Assembly: GCF_032884065.1 (NCBI RefSeq)
Contig: NC_088867.1
Span: 22,512,281 to 22,576,280 of the forward strand
DNA from: Artemia franciscana
Lineage: Eukaryota; Arthropoda; Branchiopoda; Anostraca; Artemiidae
Length of the DNA: 64,000 bases
Reading direction: 5' to 3'
Shown here: piece after piece, positions 1 through 11,758 of the stretch
How positions within the stretch are numbered: position 1 is the first letter of the stretch
How the letters are laid out: every line of letters starts with the position of its first letter
Program-made: the position numbers and the translations under genes
Notes under the pieces: model-generated
The model's database searches: none
Told to the model about the DNA's origin: nothing
The model's input: only the letters and a program-made list of their open reading frames with translations

Positions 1-2060
1 TCTTGATCAAATTTGTTATCTGAGTTTTGGCCTGTTTCTTGTCGGGTCAATTTCTCTTTTTTCCACAATTTAGCTAGGAAGAAAATGAACACATCACTTG
101 GTGTCTTTTTTATGCTCTTCCCAATAACGATAATCACTTCAGGGGCAAATTCCTTTTTGAGCCCTTAAAGTAAAAGGTAGCTTATTTTTATTACAACACA
201 AAAAGTTTCCATCACTTGAAATGAATTTATAAGTGGTTAAAAATATATCATTTGTTTGTAAGTCAATTATTTAAAAGTAAGATATTACAAAGGCATTAAT
301 TTATAACAATTTAATTCCACAAAAATTCTATTTATAAGTATTATTTTAAAATGTTAAACATTTTCCTGAGGTGTGTTTAAAAGAGGGCATTGTCAGCTCT
401 ATAAACGTTTTTTCCGTTCGCTATTGTTATGTTAGGGGAAAGTTTATTGCACAGAAAACGTGCACTTATATACAGAAAAAACTTGGGATTTTAGAATAAC
501 TTTAGTAAATCTGAATGTTTACTGTATTAGATCTTATGCGTTTGGAATTAATCAATGCCTTTGGAATATTTTAGTTTTGAATAATGGATTTAATAATTGA
601 ATTGCAAGTTTTCCTGAAGCGATTATTATATTTGAAAAGAACAACTTGCTTCTTCCTAGCTCGCTAGTCGGAAGACAAGAAGTTGAGGAGACACTGACAC
701 AGAATTTTGTTTCGTGGGAGGGAGGGGGAGGTTCAAAAAACATACAGAAAGCAAAAACATACAGAAATCAGGTGTATTAAATGGAAAAGATAAAATACAA
801 GACGTATGAGTCTCTGAGTACCTAGGTCAGAGATATCTTTTTATCCAGTAAACCCTACAAGATTTATTCATGTGCCCATTATCTTGATTATTACCCCTTG
901 TTTGAATACCTAAAAGTCACTAAAAATCACTGGCAGATCAGGTGTTTTCTAGATGCCGCCCTGTTTTACGGTCACCTGTCCTCTACGGTGATTTTTCTCT
1001 TTTGGTTGATTTCCCTTGGCGCCTGTACTTCGTTACCCTGGAATAAATTGCAGGAATATTTTCATCGTGCTGGACTTTTGTAAGGATGTAAAATGATCCG
1101 TAAAAACGCTTTATCGGATGTGTTTGCTGGTTTGGTCTTCCACTCTATCAAGGACGCGCTGCAGTGCTTCTTTGATGGAGGCAGCACGAGACAATCTTAG
1201 CTGATTTTTTTACTATTGTCACAGACATTGGCAAGGATGTGTTTTGTAGGCAAAAGCTTAGCTAAAGAATGGGTATGTCAATCCTTAGTGATAAAATTGA
1301 GCCAGCAGATTGGACCCACCAACCACACTCCCTATTTAAAAGTCTTCAAATCAACCTAGAATCTATAGATTGACGTTTGCTGAGGCCCAAGATTGGATGC
1401 TTGGGGTTTTAGCTTATTCGCAGTCCTCCTCCCCTCTTTTTTAAACACTGATCGCGTTGCAGCACATTCTTTCAAATTAATCTTATTTTCTTGCTGCACG
1501 TCCGATTTTTAAATGAACGGACGTATTCAAAGCAAAACTTAATCTACAATGCAGAATTTGACCTTTAAAATAATTGGGAAGGGAATCTATAAAATCTTCA
1601 GAAGTCAATTTGTTGCCCAAGAAAACGCACTTCGTGCCTCTTTTTCCCTGCAACAAGTAACGTTTAATCCTTTTTTTTTGTGGCATATGAAAATAGTCTT
1701 ACGTTTGAATCTATGCGATAATGAAATCAGAGATTATTTTTAATAGGTAAGAGTCGAACAGAAAAAGGGATTATATTCAGCGGAAAATTAAAAAAAAAGA
1801 ATTTTACACAGAGGCTTGAATAATATTTGTAATATGTATTCAAAACAGTGTTAAAAGTAACGCTTCAAATTTATAATACGTTGGATGTTTTGCATCATAG
1901 TTTTTTTGTTGTTTTTTTGGCTAGCATTTTACACATTTAAAAGTGAAGTGAATTTTATAAATAAGTTCAAAAGAACAATTTAACGAATGATGTTGCTAAA
2001 ACCTGTGGATGCCTTGGCTACTAGTGTGGAAAACCTCTGCTGAATAACTTTGGAAAAAGG
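1..2060. other. 3' flank of the CLCA gene, no gene recognised
   Basis: AT-rich DNA with short stop-bounded frames only. I see no conserved protein motif, splice-bounded exon or RNA gene. The longest frames (about 60-67 codons near 552-743, 898-1083, 1483-1743) have no recognisable composition and overlap on opposite strands, as expected by chance. Confidence 0.6.
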
Positions 2061-2165
2061 GGTCTATTCCAAGTGAAAGTGTATGGGTAACTGACAAGAG
2101 TGGAAACTCGCGCTAATGCAAATAAAATACCAACGCCATCTAATGTCTAATGAAATTATATGGCT
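2061..2165. mobile_element. MITE fragment, family M1 (one arm only)
   Basis: Contains 'GTATGGGTAACTGACAAGAG' followed by 'TGGAAACTCGCGCTAA' and 'ACGCCATCTAATGTCT'. The same words occur, in the opposite orientation, in the right arm of the inverted-repeat element at 32661-32969 ('AGACATTAGATGGCGTT' and 'CCACTCTTATAAGTTACCCA'). Only one arm is present here, so this is a broken copy. Confidence 0.55.
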
Positions 2166-2699
2166 AGACCTAGTATATGTCTCATATGCAGTAAGTTAAC
2201 CTACCGTAAACAGCCAAATACTTACCTTTTTCGGCGTTTGAAATGTAAGTGAGGGTAAAGAGCCCAAAACTTTTTAACTAGTAGGCCTTATAACTAGGCC
2301 TATTTCTTTCAACCTGGATAGGCCTGTTGAGTTAAATTAGCTCTTGAAAGAAAACCAGTACAGATTATTTATTACTTACACAGAGACTTAACCTTTGAAT
2401 GCTATAGATACACAGATTGGACTAGGCTTACATCGTTATCATATCAATTATCTAGTTCCGTTTGAAATTTTCTACTTATTTAGAGACACTTTTAATGCTT
2501 TCGGGAGCCACTACTAGTAGTTTTCAATTTTTATCTTTCGATGTTAAATCGCGTAAGATCCGACTGTTATCAATTACCCATACTTTTTGGCAACATTTAT
2601 AACGAAAAATTTGAATAAAACAACCCTGGATAGCTGGGGGTTTGGGGGCAGTGTAACTTCTGGTGACTTCCAGTGTTTGCACGAGACGCATAAAGTGAT

Positions 2700-2960
2700 T
2701 AGAATGATCCCACGATCACAATTTCATAGTTGAAAAGGTTTGAAAGATTAGGAAGATAAGTGCGAACCAAGATTAGAATGCTGGAAGCTACAGTGGTCAA
2801 GTATGATTCAGAAACGGGGGTGCTCCAAAAGGCAGAAGGGGATTTGCTAGATGTTTCCCAACAGAATCTTCTACGAATTTGTTTTGAGTACCCGTCTGAC
2901 TGACCGTATTTAAAACCGCATGGTTCTATCACACTTAGAGTTTTTAAGCTGTGATCTTCA
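2700..2960 (+). pseudogene. LINE-A reverse-transcriptase fragment (thumb/C-terminal part)
   Basis: Forward-strand translation gives TKIRMLEATVV...KYDSETGVLQKAEGDLLDV...QNLLRICF, the stretch after the RT palm in many non-LTR retrotransposons (usual form: KTKIRI...LLYG.E.W...DLLDVFQR.CLR). It resembles the piece at 15715-15760 (MFSRGI/LDVFQRDCLRIV) and supplies a stretch missing there. Frameshifts and a stop after 'CFEYPSD' show it is dead. No RT catalytic motif is included. Confidence 0.6.
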
Positions 2961-3127
2961 AAAAGATCCAAACTCTAAAAACCAACACTCGTCCCCGAAC
3001 GAGAAGAAAATATCCCTATCCCTAATTCATTTCTTACTCCCTTGGTAGGTCTATTTTTGTAAACTAGGTATTTATTCCAGTAAAAAAAATCAAATGGATT
3101 AATTTATATACTAGCGTGAATTTTAAA

Positions 3128-3375
3128 TGCGAAAGTACATATGTGAAACTTTTTTTAATAAACGATATTTCTACAATATACAAAAAGGGGGACATAATTA
3201 GAAATTTATCTCTTCATTTATAGACATAAGGCTGTAGGAGGACTAAACTTCGAGAACACGAAAGTACATTAAAACTTTTTTAAATAAATGGCAATTCTAC
3301 AATAAAAAAGGTCATATTATTAGGAATTTATTTCTTCATTCATAGATGTGAGGCTGTAGGAGAGCTAAAGAGATT
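3128..3375. repeat. 122-bp tandem duplication covering the gene's last codons and 3' UTR
   Basis: Two diverged copies in direct orientation with a period of 122 bp, roughly 3128-3249 and 3250-3375. Shared blocks include 'GAAAGTACAT', 'TTTCTACAAT'/'ATTCTACAAT', 'TTTATCTCTTCATT'/'TTTATTTCTTCATT' and 'GGCTGTAGGAG'. The higher-coordinate copy holds the stop codon of the CLCA gene. The lower copy (3214-3246) preserves the same reading: LVLLQPYVYK-stop against LALLQPHIYE-stop in the gene, both 33 nt. Confidence 0.85.
3327..3332 (-). promoter_or_regulatory. candidate polyadenylation signal AATAAA
   Basis: AATAAA on the minus strand lies three bases after the TGA stop codon (3338-3336). If used, the 3' UTR would be only about 15-35 nt. 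The duplicated downstream copy has GATAAA at the same place. Further AT-rich hexamers lie downstream, so use is uncertain. Confidence 0.35.
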
Positions 3376-3668
3376 AATACAATAATATAAAAGTACGGAT
3401 CAAATTTTCCTCCAGAATTTTCTGGTTCTTCCGTTGGTGTTGGTTTTGTTGTTGTAACTATTGGCCTTAAAGTGTTAGTGACCGTGGTCTGAGGTACAGT
3501 TGTCTCTACTGTGCTAGTTTCTTCCGGGGTCGTCACTGTGGTTGTCGCTTCTGTGGTAGTGGACTGTGTTGTAGTAGTTTCAGGCGTAGTTGTCGTAGAT
3601 GTTGTGGTTTGAAGAACGGTTGGTGTTACCATCGTAGATACTATTGGCGAAGGTTGACCGTAAAATAT
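3336..3668 (-). CDS. CLCA: CLCA exon 16 (last): mucin-like stalk and C-terminal anchor
   Basis: Residues 944-1053 plus TGA. The acceptor is TTTTTACAG at 3669 onward; phase 0 entry. Residues 955-1022 are dominated by Thr with Pro and Glu, in runs such as TTTSTTTTPETTTT, typical of an O-glycosylated stalk. The sequence then changes to ENSGGKFDPY and a hydrophobic stretch YFYIIVLISLALL, ending PHIYE. With only five residues after the hydrophobic run and small residues (NSGG) just before it, a GPI-anchor signal is at least as likely as a transmembrane helix. Vertebrate CLCAs differ in this feature (some anchored, some shed). One small exon between 15 and 16 could have been missed, but phases join without it. 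Confidence 0.88.
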   Translation of the reverse strand: MFYGQPSPIVSTMVTPTVLQTTTSTTTTPETTTTQSTTTEATTTVTTPEETSTVETTVPQTTVTNTLRPIVTTTKPTPTEEPENSGGKFDPYFYIIVLISLALLQPHIYE

Positions 3669-5502
3669 CTGTAAAAAGCGGAATTATCTACCGAGTAACA
3701 GCAAAGAAAAAAAAAATGTGTCAACTTCAAAAGGCAAAATTTAAACTCTTTTTTTAGGCCTTTTAAAACACAATTTTTTTAAGCAAGAAATGGTTTATTA
3801 AAAAATATAAAAATACATGAAGCGAAGCTTCTTTAGGTAAATAATGACTCCGTTTCCTAAATATAAATTAACTTATGAAAGATGGCGACAACAAACCCCG
3901 AAATCAAAACAAAAGAACAAAAAAAAAAAAAAAAATAATAATAAAAACCATTCAATACCTCCCATCATAAATCCATCAAACCATAAAAATTCAATAATTT
4001 GATTAAGTTAGTTTAAAAGAAACCAGAATTATTTTTTCATATTGGACAGCTAAAATTACTAATTCAATAATTTGAGCAGTTGAACATCCCCTTGATGATA
4101 CCCTGGAAGTTTCAGATTTATACGGTGAGCCGTACAAAGACATTGCTGATACGCTCTTTTGACAATCTGTATGCACATAGTATGTTCCAATAAATGGTTT
4201 GCACACAGTATGTTCCAATATATGGTTTCCAATAATTTGAAAACAATTTGAGTCTTATAATATATATATTTTTTTTTCTGTAATCCCACATAAACTTTTA
4301 TTTGTGTAAGGAGCAGATTGTTAAAAATTTTGCTGAAAATATGTGCGAGATTTAAAAAAATACTATTTAACAATGCTACAAGAATCCATATTTCTCGTAT
4401 AAAATACAAGTTTTAGGTAGTACTAACCTTAACACGGGTGACAAATTTGAAATTTACTTGATAGTATGGACATAGGAAATTTCAAATATGACTGATTCTT
4501 AAAAAGGTGAGCTGTAAAGACAAGAAAGTACTTCTGAAAACCTACCAATTTTGAGTCATGATTTTGCACAGTAGCGAAAAAATCATCCGCAAATAAATTA
4601 GCAAAAATTAAAATCTGATGTGTTAGAAAGTAAAATCTGATTATAAAATAGAGTTAATAAAGTGAATTAGCAAAACGTAATTCAGATACATTTTTTTTTG
4701 TTTTAGAAAGTAAGGTGATACTTCAGAATTGAACTGCCAATCGACGCAATCATAGGAGACTCAGTAACTCCGTATATACCAAGTAATTCACCGCTGAAAA
4801 TTTAGTAACAGACCATTCTTAGCTAGAAATACTGTTTTGTGATAAACAAAAAACTCTGTTTTCTTGATAATCTGGTCAAGTTTATGCAAAACAAATATCG
4901 TGAATCAGCACATTGAGGTCTTTTCACCAAAAATTTGATTTCCGATTTCTTCTAATCTTTGATATGTTGCTGTGTAAGTTGCCACTTAACCAATTTAAAT
5001 ATGTTGTAATACATATTTTATAAATATGATGTAATACATATCCCAGAATCCAGCCCTATTTTTACAGTCCTTGGTGCCATTCACCGATAAGTCATGATGA
5101 GATAAAAGCAGCACAATACGTATGCTTTCAAACTATAAGCACTCCAAAATGACAGAGTATAACGTGTGTAACTCTAATAAACAAACATAAATTACTGTTT
5201 GGAGTTCGCAATATATATATATTCCTAAATAATTCACTTTAACAATTTCAGTAAACGTAAACACACGCAAATAGTACAAAGTACAGATTAATAGTACATT
5301 CGTATATGTTAATAAGCCGCTAGTAACTCAAAACAAAATGGTCTAGTGGCAGTTTCAAAGAATCATCAGCAAAGACTTCAACTATGTATCAAAAAGCAAT
5401 TTTACTATCAAAAATTCCCTGAGTTAGCTTTTATTTCTAACCAAAAATTAGCAAGGTAATCTCAATTCTATTGAGTTTTAAATTTGTAAGATTCGCACTT
5501 AC
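3669..5502. other. CLCA intron 15
   Basis: Intron of 1.8 kb with A-rich runs (around 3910-3945), AT-rich tracts and a short direct duplication near 4180-4225 ('CACAGTATGTTCCAATA'-like words twice). No coding motif or recognisable mobile element was seen. Confidence 0.7.
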
Positions 5503-5835
5503 TCTACTTGCATTCAGCGTTGACGCCATGACAAAGTAAAACACTTGAGACTCATTTGAATATCCATAAACTGTAAATTCCACCTGCCCAGGCACACCAC
5601 TTCCATTGTGGCCCAAACTGCCACTGACGATATCTTCTGGACGAACTTCTGTTTCCAAAAACGCAATTGATCCATCTGGTCGAATCAGATCCGCTCGGTT
5701 TGTGGAGTATCGAATGGCATAGCCACTTGGAGTCTCAGCACCGTCATATAAGTGTGGTTCAACGAAAGTCATTCGGACAATTGAAGGAGTATCACCTGCT
5801 TCGGCATTCAAAACCAAGACACGAGGCGGCAAAAG
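5503..5835 (-). CDS. CLCA: CLCA exon 15: fibronectin type III-like domain
   Basis: Residues 833-943, phase 0 at both ends; acceptor TCTTACAG, donor GTAAGT. Begins LLPPRVLVLNAEAG, matching the 'PP..I.DL.A' start of the CLCA C-terminal FnIII domain. It continues with VRMTFVEPHLYDGAETPSGY and IRYSTNRADL, equivalent to the family's 'L.WTAPGDD.D.G.A..Y.IR.S'. It ends with VFYFVMASTLNASR. Potential N-glycosylation sites: NGS, NES, NAS. The domain is probably extracellular, next to the membrane-proximal stalk. Confidence 0.93.
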
Positions 5836-6989
5836 CTGTAAGAGTAAATTATTAAAAGTAAGCTATTCCTATCAGGACTTATTAATACGTATTTATTTTT
5901 CCCAACTCCTACACATGTGAAGGATATAGAAGGTGGTTTACCCCTCCCGGAGATGGTCTGAAGAACCTCAACGATGACAATATTTCCCAATTTGTCCATC
6001 TCCCCCTATTATTAATAACACTTTGACCCCCCCCTTAAAGACTTCCTTAGGACCCTCCTTTACCGTATACTCCCTCACCAATAAAATTACTCGTCCTGAT
6101 TGATCCGACAAGAATATAGACATAAGGATAATTCCCATGGCCTATTCTATCACAGGATAATTACATGAGCATCACACAGAAAAAAGATTAATTTGGAAAA
6201 TCGATTGGTTTCTGTGCTGTTCTCTTATTTTTATTTCTTTAATTGAAAGACAAATAAAATGGGCCGAACAAAATGATTATGTTAAGGCTGCACATAATAG
6301 CCGCAATTACGGACAGGCTACATACATAGCGAGCACATTTAAATCAGACTGCCATTATTGTAACGCTATATAATCCTATGCACTAAAAATACTATCATAA
6401 CAATAATTTCTCGCACAGTCGCTAATTTAAATTGGTTGATATCGTTCAAGTACTGAGTAAATTATAAGTACTTTGATCCAAGTATATGCTGCAAGTTGTT
6501 TAAGGTAATGAGACCATTGATAGGATTACAAATTCCCTATATTGAGGCTATCTCAAGGTCATGCCAAGGGTTGGGGGGGGGTTAAATACCCTTTCCTTTC
6601 TATAAGTTCAAGCAATTTCATACAAATACAAGCTTAATACTCAAATGCAAAAGAAGAAGTGTGGGTATTCATTGGCTAAAACTCTTTGGATAGTTAGAGC
6701 AATAAAAACAAATAACTGTGTCACTAAAATAAGCATCGCCACTTTTGTCTTTTTTACTGAAGGCTTTTTTCGCCTAATGCAATAGCAAACAGTTGATTCC
6801 TTTACCAGTTTTAAATTACTCAAAGACAGCTTTGGAAGACAAAGAAATATTTGTGCCAAGACTATGAATAAAGCTTGGCTTGGAAAAAATGACAGATGCT
6901 TAGCCGGAGGAGTGGTTGCTAGGACCGATCTTACGAAGTAACTAAATAAAAAAGACAAAAAAAAAGTTGTTTCGATTAAAAGCAAGGAA

Positions 6990-7320
6990 CAACATTAAAA
7001 CTTAAAAACGAACAGAAATTGTTCTGTATATGAGGGGGCTGCCCCTTCCTCAATGCTCCCTCTTTACGCTAAAGTTTTGAAGTTCTTTAAAAATACTTCT
7101 CATTTAAAATAAGCGGCCACATTAAAAGGTCTCAACTGTCTCATTTAAAGAATCAGGTTAACAATTCAAACTGTAGCGATAAGAGTAAGGGGCAATCCCC
7201 CTCATACATAGAATAATTTTTGTTCGTTTAAAGTTTTAATGCTTCTCCTTACTTTTAGTTGAAAAAAACTTGTTTTTTATTTAATTTCTGACCGTTTTTC
7301 AGATTATCTCAGGCAATCCT
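6990..7320. repeat. Noncoding repeat family R1, copy 1
   Basis: Carries the family words 'AACGAACAGAAATTGTTCTG', 'TATGAGGGGGCTGCCCC', 'CTCTTTACGCTAAAGTTTTG' and 'GCTTCTCCTTACTTTTAG', shared with 44220-44460, 46020-46290, 52310-52400, 62190-62390 and 63160-63400. No open frame; A-rich and G/C-run rich. Confidence 0.75.
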
Positions 7321-7589
7321 CCCCCCCCCCCTCGTAAGAAAAGTCTACCTAAAAAATATCCATACATTTCCCAATAACAAATACTTTAAGCAAAGAATGG
7401 GCAAATTGTATAATTTGCAGCCCTTTCCCAATGTAGTATAGAGGTTCATGTCATCATAGAAGGCATAGTTATTAGACCCTTCAACTATAATGTGAGTCAT
7501 CGTTGACATCATAGTTGAATGATGTAATTTGATTTGCTGTATTTAATTGTATGATTTTCATTAGCATCGCTTGACTGTTTGGGAGTGTT

Positions 7590-7800
7590 CCACACTTTTA
7601 GAAAATCAGACAAATTTTTCTAGGCTCGTAGCTTTTGATGGGTAACATTAAACTTCATGCACTTTATAGATTTGGAATCGGCATAAAAAGCTAATTCTTT
7701 TGGTGCACTTATTATTACCGAAATTTAATATTTTATACTTTCGATCACTATTAGGCTGAATCGCTTCTTACTTACAGTTGATGAAATTTACACAAAAATT
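7590..7800 (-). repeat. Noncoding repeat family R1, copy 2 (hairpin-end module)
   Basis: Contains 'CTCGTAGCTTTTGATGGGTA', 'CTAATTCTTTTGGTGCAC' and 'ATTAGGCTGAATCGCTTCTT', which match 43645-43795 in the same orientation and 50910-51060 in the opposite one. Diverged but clearly colinear. Confidence 0.7.
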
Positions 7801-8568
7801 TCTGTTCGTTCACAAATTTTAACCTGTTAAATGGCACTACTGTAATCCTATATGGTAAAAGGTTGGGGTTGCATCATTTTTTTCAGAATTTTAAAACGCA
7901 AAAAAAGTTTATTTCTAACCATAGCTGCAACATATATACTGGATTATTATTCTGTCAAGAACAAAAAAAATTCAATTGAAGTTGCTGATTTGCCACCCCA
8001 TGACTTAAACTAAAGGATAACTCTATAATTATGCTAGTACATATTTTAGAGGATATGGTCATTATTGAATTTCCTAGCAAGGTAATTAAAGCAAACATAG
8101 TTACTGCGGATAAGCTGGAAAAGAAGTTCACATTAATCTGCGGTTACAAGGAAAACGATAGCGAGAATCACATATATACTAGCCTGCCACGTGCCAAGTA
8201 GCAGGGACCTAGTGAAGTTCGCTCTTCTGGTAATAAACGTAATATGAGTTTCTAGAAATGTTGAGGAGTTACAGCTGCTGGCAAATAAAGAAGCTTCAAA
8301 AGCTAATTTTCTTTCGAAATAATTAAAGAGAACAGCACCATTTTCGAAAATATGGGCAAAAATTTTTCCTTTTTCCAAAACCACAAAAAAACAAGGGTGC
8401 AAAATTCGATGATAGGGTACTCGACGGTGGCAACACTGCCGATGAGTCAATAAATCCTGACCTTCATTTTCAGCGATTAATAGTCGATGAAAGCGAGTTT
8501 ATAGAACTAAAAAATTAACTGCTAGGCTTATTACATCGCGCATCTGAAAATAAGCATAAAGTACTTAC

Positions 8569-8672
8569 TCGGAATGAAGAGAATTGAACATCTACTGATC
8601 TGTAGTAGGGATAGTATCTCTGAAAAAAGGCACTTCGAGCTCCAGTTGAACCAAACGGTGGATAAGGTGAGT
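8569..8672 (-). CDS. CLCA: CLCA exon 14: linker between beta-sandwich and FnIII
   Basis: Residues 798 (split codon) to 832. Entry phase 1, exit phase 0; acceptor TTTTTTAG, donor GTAAGT. Encodes PYPPFGSTGARSAFFQRYYP and VDVQFSSFR. It corresponds to the variable segment before the FnIII domain in CLCA proteins, where vertebrates have 'SSGGSF' (here STGARSAFF). Rich in Tyr, Pro and Phe. It is short and little conserved; support comes from matching phases and good splice sites. Confidence 0.82.
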
Positions 8673-9589
8673 CTAAAAAAAACAGCCTATTAAATTAATC
8701 GGGGCGAAATAACGATACAGATGATTTATATCTGTATACCTAGGAAAATAAAAAAAATATTAGCAAACGAATAAAAATTCTGCATATCCTGTGATTCACT
8801 GTGGGCACAATACAAATCCAATGGAAGGTAGATAAGATGTTTATTCCTAAAAAATTTCGATCACAAGCCCCGCAGGGCCGAATTGGAATTTCGGGGTCAA
8901 AAGACAACAAACAGGAAAAAACATCAAACAAAGCATGGTAAAGATTAAAATAATGGTATAACTAATTTAACTATATAAAAACTTACCTTAAAATTGAAAC
9001 AGATCATTGAAAAAACAAAACAAGGAAAACGAGTGAATATATACAAAAAAAGAAAAAAAAAGCAACACCGGTACAAGTAATAAAGAAAGAAAAACTATTG
9101 GGATGTTTTGTTAGTTTTTATAATTTTGGTCAGCAATAACCCGCGAGTGGTGAATCTGGGCGGGAATTGTCTTTTGAGAAAAATTTTTCCCGTGAGAGGG
9201 TTTGTTATTGCATTTTTTTTTGCAAAACATAGGTACAGTCCTATGTTTCCATCCATGGATACATAGGACAAGTAACCTTCCACCATGGACAAGTAATCGT
9301 ATTGTGACAAGTCGGTATGGGATTATCGACCCTAATGAAGCGATCATAGCCCAGATCGCCAGATATAGCTCTAATATTGTTACTCATCCTTGGGCAATTA
9401 TTTTTTTTTTGTAGTTACATATCCATTTGTTCTTTATTTTTCTTGTGTTTGTGTATTCTTTTGTAGTGTGTTTTTCGCTTTTTTATCTTATACTCCATCT
9501 GTTTCTTTTGATGGGAAATAATATACTACTGTACTTAAGCATTGTCCACCTAGATTTTATTTTACAACAAGAGAGTATAAAGCATTATC

Positions 9590-9960
9590 TTCTTTGAAAA
9601 TTTTTCAAAGGGCTCTTTTTTGGATGGGTTCAATTTTATCTGATTCTTCCCGGGAAATGCAAGGGTGCCAAACTGAACAAGTATATTCAATTTGAGGGCG
9701 GATAAAGGAAATCTGAATCCTTAAAAAATGGAAAGGGGGTGCCAAATTTATTTATGAGCTTAAGGAGGGAGATAGACGCATTAGCTCTATGGATAATATT
9801 CTTAACATGGATATCCTACTGTGAATTAGAAGATATTGTGACGCCAAATAATTTAAAGTAGGACTCAGAGTTTCAAGAGAGATAGTATTAAGAAAAAGGA
9901 CCGAGGAAAAGGGCGGACCAAGGAGAGTATCTTGGGAGTATTCCATTGTGGACAGAAAAG
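9590..9960 (-). pseudogene. LINE reverse-transcriptase fragment (post-palm region)
   Basis: Minus-strand translation gives RIQISFIRPQIEYTCSVWHP then ISREESDKIEPIQKRAL before a stop. This is the 'SFIRP.LEYACPVWHP.LS...S..IE..QKRAL' signature of Jockey/CR1-type non-LTR elements. Upstream (9752-9946) lies NYLASQYLLIHSRISMLRI and related words of the preceding region, in another frame. Frameshifted and truncated at both ends. Confidence 0.75.
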
Positions 9961-10162
9961 CGATCGGAATAATGATTGTCTAAAACCTATTCTCCTACCC
10001 TTCCTCCACCGTACCACCTTCGCAGGGATTTAACAAAGAGGATATTTTCAGGTATTGGCCCAAAAATCCCACGTTAAAAATAGTCTACCCAGTGAAATTT
10101 TTTTTTTCAAGTGTTTCCATCAGTCTTCTTTTTTCCATAATTAGAACAAAAGAGTGCTGTTT

Positions 10163-10235
10163 TTAACTATATAACTATAACAATAACATAACTATAACTA
10201 TAACTATAACATAACTTTAACTATATAACTATAAC
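10163..10235. repeat. Short tandem array of AACTAT-type units
   Basis: About 70 bp of 5- to 7-base units (AACTAT, AACATA, AACTTT). Units vary in length, so it is a degenerate microsatellite and not a clean telomere-type hexamer array. Confidence 0.8.
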
Positions 10236-10829
10236 AGATTCAAACGAATGTTAAGTTCTATAGCTTGTATATTGTTGCTCAGAGCCTAAGCTCTAACTAC
10301 AAATTTTCAAAGCATAACAAGGTAGTGTGCGATTAGGGTGGTAAAAATAAAATTATTTTAACGTAACTAACCATGACGCCCAAGGGATTTGCTCTTTATG
10401 TAACCGCATGATTCAGTACTGACATTTACGGATGAGTTTCTGCAATGAGGACACATTTTTTATTCTCTTAAGGGGGAGGGGGGGAGGAAACAGCAAAAGT
10501 AGGAAAAATACTTTCAAATTAGAAAAAATCACTGAGATAAATCATAAAAATCCTAAGATTTAGAGGAACCCATACCTGAAGTTGCTTCTGGCTGTTTTAG
10601 TGGCTATCACGTGTATGCTTAGTGCGAAGCTACATATTCAAATACAAGATTGAGGGTGCCCGCTAAATACTCGTACTAAATCTTTAAAAGATACGTATGG
10701 AATGAAAGATACGCTTGAAACTGCTGATTAAAAAAAAATAATCAGCTTTATTCTATAAAATTTACCTTACCTTGAATCACAGCTTGCAGAGATATGAAGA
10801 TTTTCCATCCAAGAAGAAAAAACTTTAGA

Positions 10830-10861
10830 CCCCCCCCCCCCCCCACACATACACACACACA
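10830..10861. repeat. Poly-C run followed by an ACAC tract
   Basis: About 15 consecutive C followed by (AC)n. Similar homopolymer G or C runs recur at 15343-15357, 34743-34757, 42945-42955 and 47109-47131. They often lie beside inverted-repeat elements, and assembly length at such runs is unreliable. Confidence 0.8.
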
Positions 10862-11758
10862 AATTCGAAATATTTTTGCTCTTCTTTGGTTTACACTTTT
10901 TACAATGTAAAATAAAGTTTTTACAATGAAACAATAAACAAGATATGGTGACAATACAGAAAAAAAACAAAAAAAAACAAAAAAAAAAACAAGAGAACCA
11001 AACTGCTAAACATTTACTGCTTTTAATCAAATGATTTGAATTCATTTATTTTCTGCTTAATACCTGACAGTAACGTTGATGGGTTGTTTGTTAAAGTATC
11101 GTCCTCTTAAAGTTGCAGTATCTTTTTTTCTTTTTGAAGGGAAGAAATTCTTTTTTATTTTACAGTATCCTTTTTCTTGTTTTTATTACTTCTTTTACAC
11201 TTTCTTATTGTATACGGACGGAGAAAAAATAGTATGTATTTCTACATAATCTGAATGGAAATAATTTGTTATGTTCTATTACAGCTTTCCATTCCACATA
11301 TTCTGGTTGCAAAAGCAACAAGATAAAACGACCATCAATGCTTCTACTCCTAATCAAAACACAAACACTATTAGTGTATCTTAGACCAGTCCTGTTTATT
11401 TTTCTTTTTTTTTGTTGGGTGGGGGGAGGTTCCTGCAGATTAAGTTACAGGAATGGTGAGAGAAATTAAGTTTTTTGGGAAAATATCGACAATATGAACA
11501 ATTCAGTGTCTCTACCATTAATTTTCAGAAGACTCTTTTATCACGATAGAAAACAAGCCTCTCTTATAGTCAGACTGAACTGGCAGAAGTATTTCTAGAT
11601 TCGGCGTCGTCAAATATTTTTTTTATTTTTTTCTTCAATATTTTGTTTTAATTGTTTTCTTCAATAGTATTTTTTTCTTCAATATTTTTTTCCAATAAAT
11701 ATTTTTTTTTTACTTTTCCTTACAATAGTTTTTTTATATTCCAAAGAAGAGAATCTAC

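Larger units (their letters stand above)
5836..8568. other. CLCA intron 14
   Basis: Intron of 2.7 kb. It includes C-rich and G-rich tracts (6028-6036, 6573-6581, 7320-7331) and two pieces of the noncoding repeat family R1 listed separately. The rest (including weak frames at 6641-6985 and 8133-8450) shows no recognisable protein or exon. Confidence 0.65.
8673..11758. other. CLCA intron 13
   Basis: Intron of 3.1 kb. It holds the LINE fragment at 9590-9960, the AACTAT-type tandem repeat at 10163-10235 and a C16-type run plus ACAC tract at 10830-10861 (listed separately), and T-rich low-complexity DNA at 11580-11740. Nothing else recognised. Confidence 0.65.

Noticed and set aside
3336-3632. 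Thr-rich frame as a stand-alone mucin gene
   Set aside because: It has a good acceptor at 3669 and joins exon 15 in phase; it is the last CLCA exon.
10163-10235. Interstitial telomere repeat
   Set aside because: Units vary from five to seven bases and do not match TTAGG or TTAGGG types.
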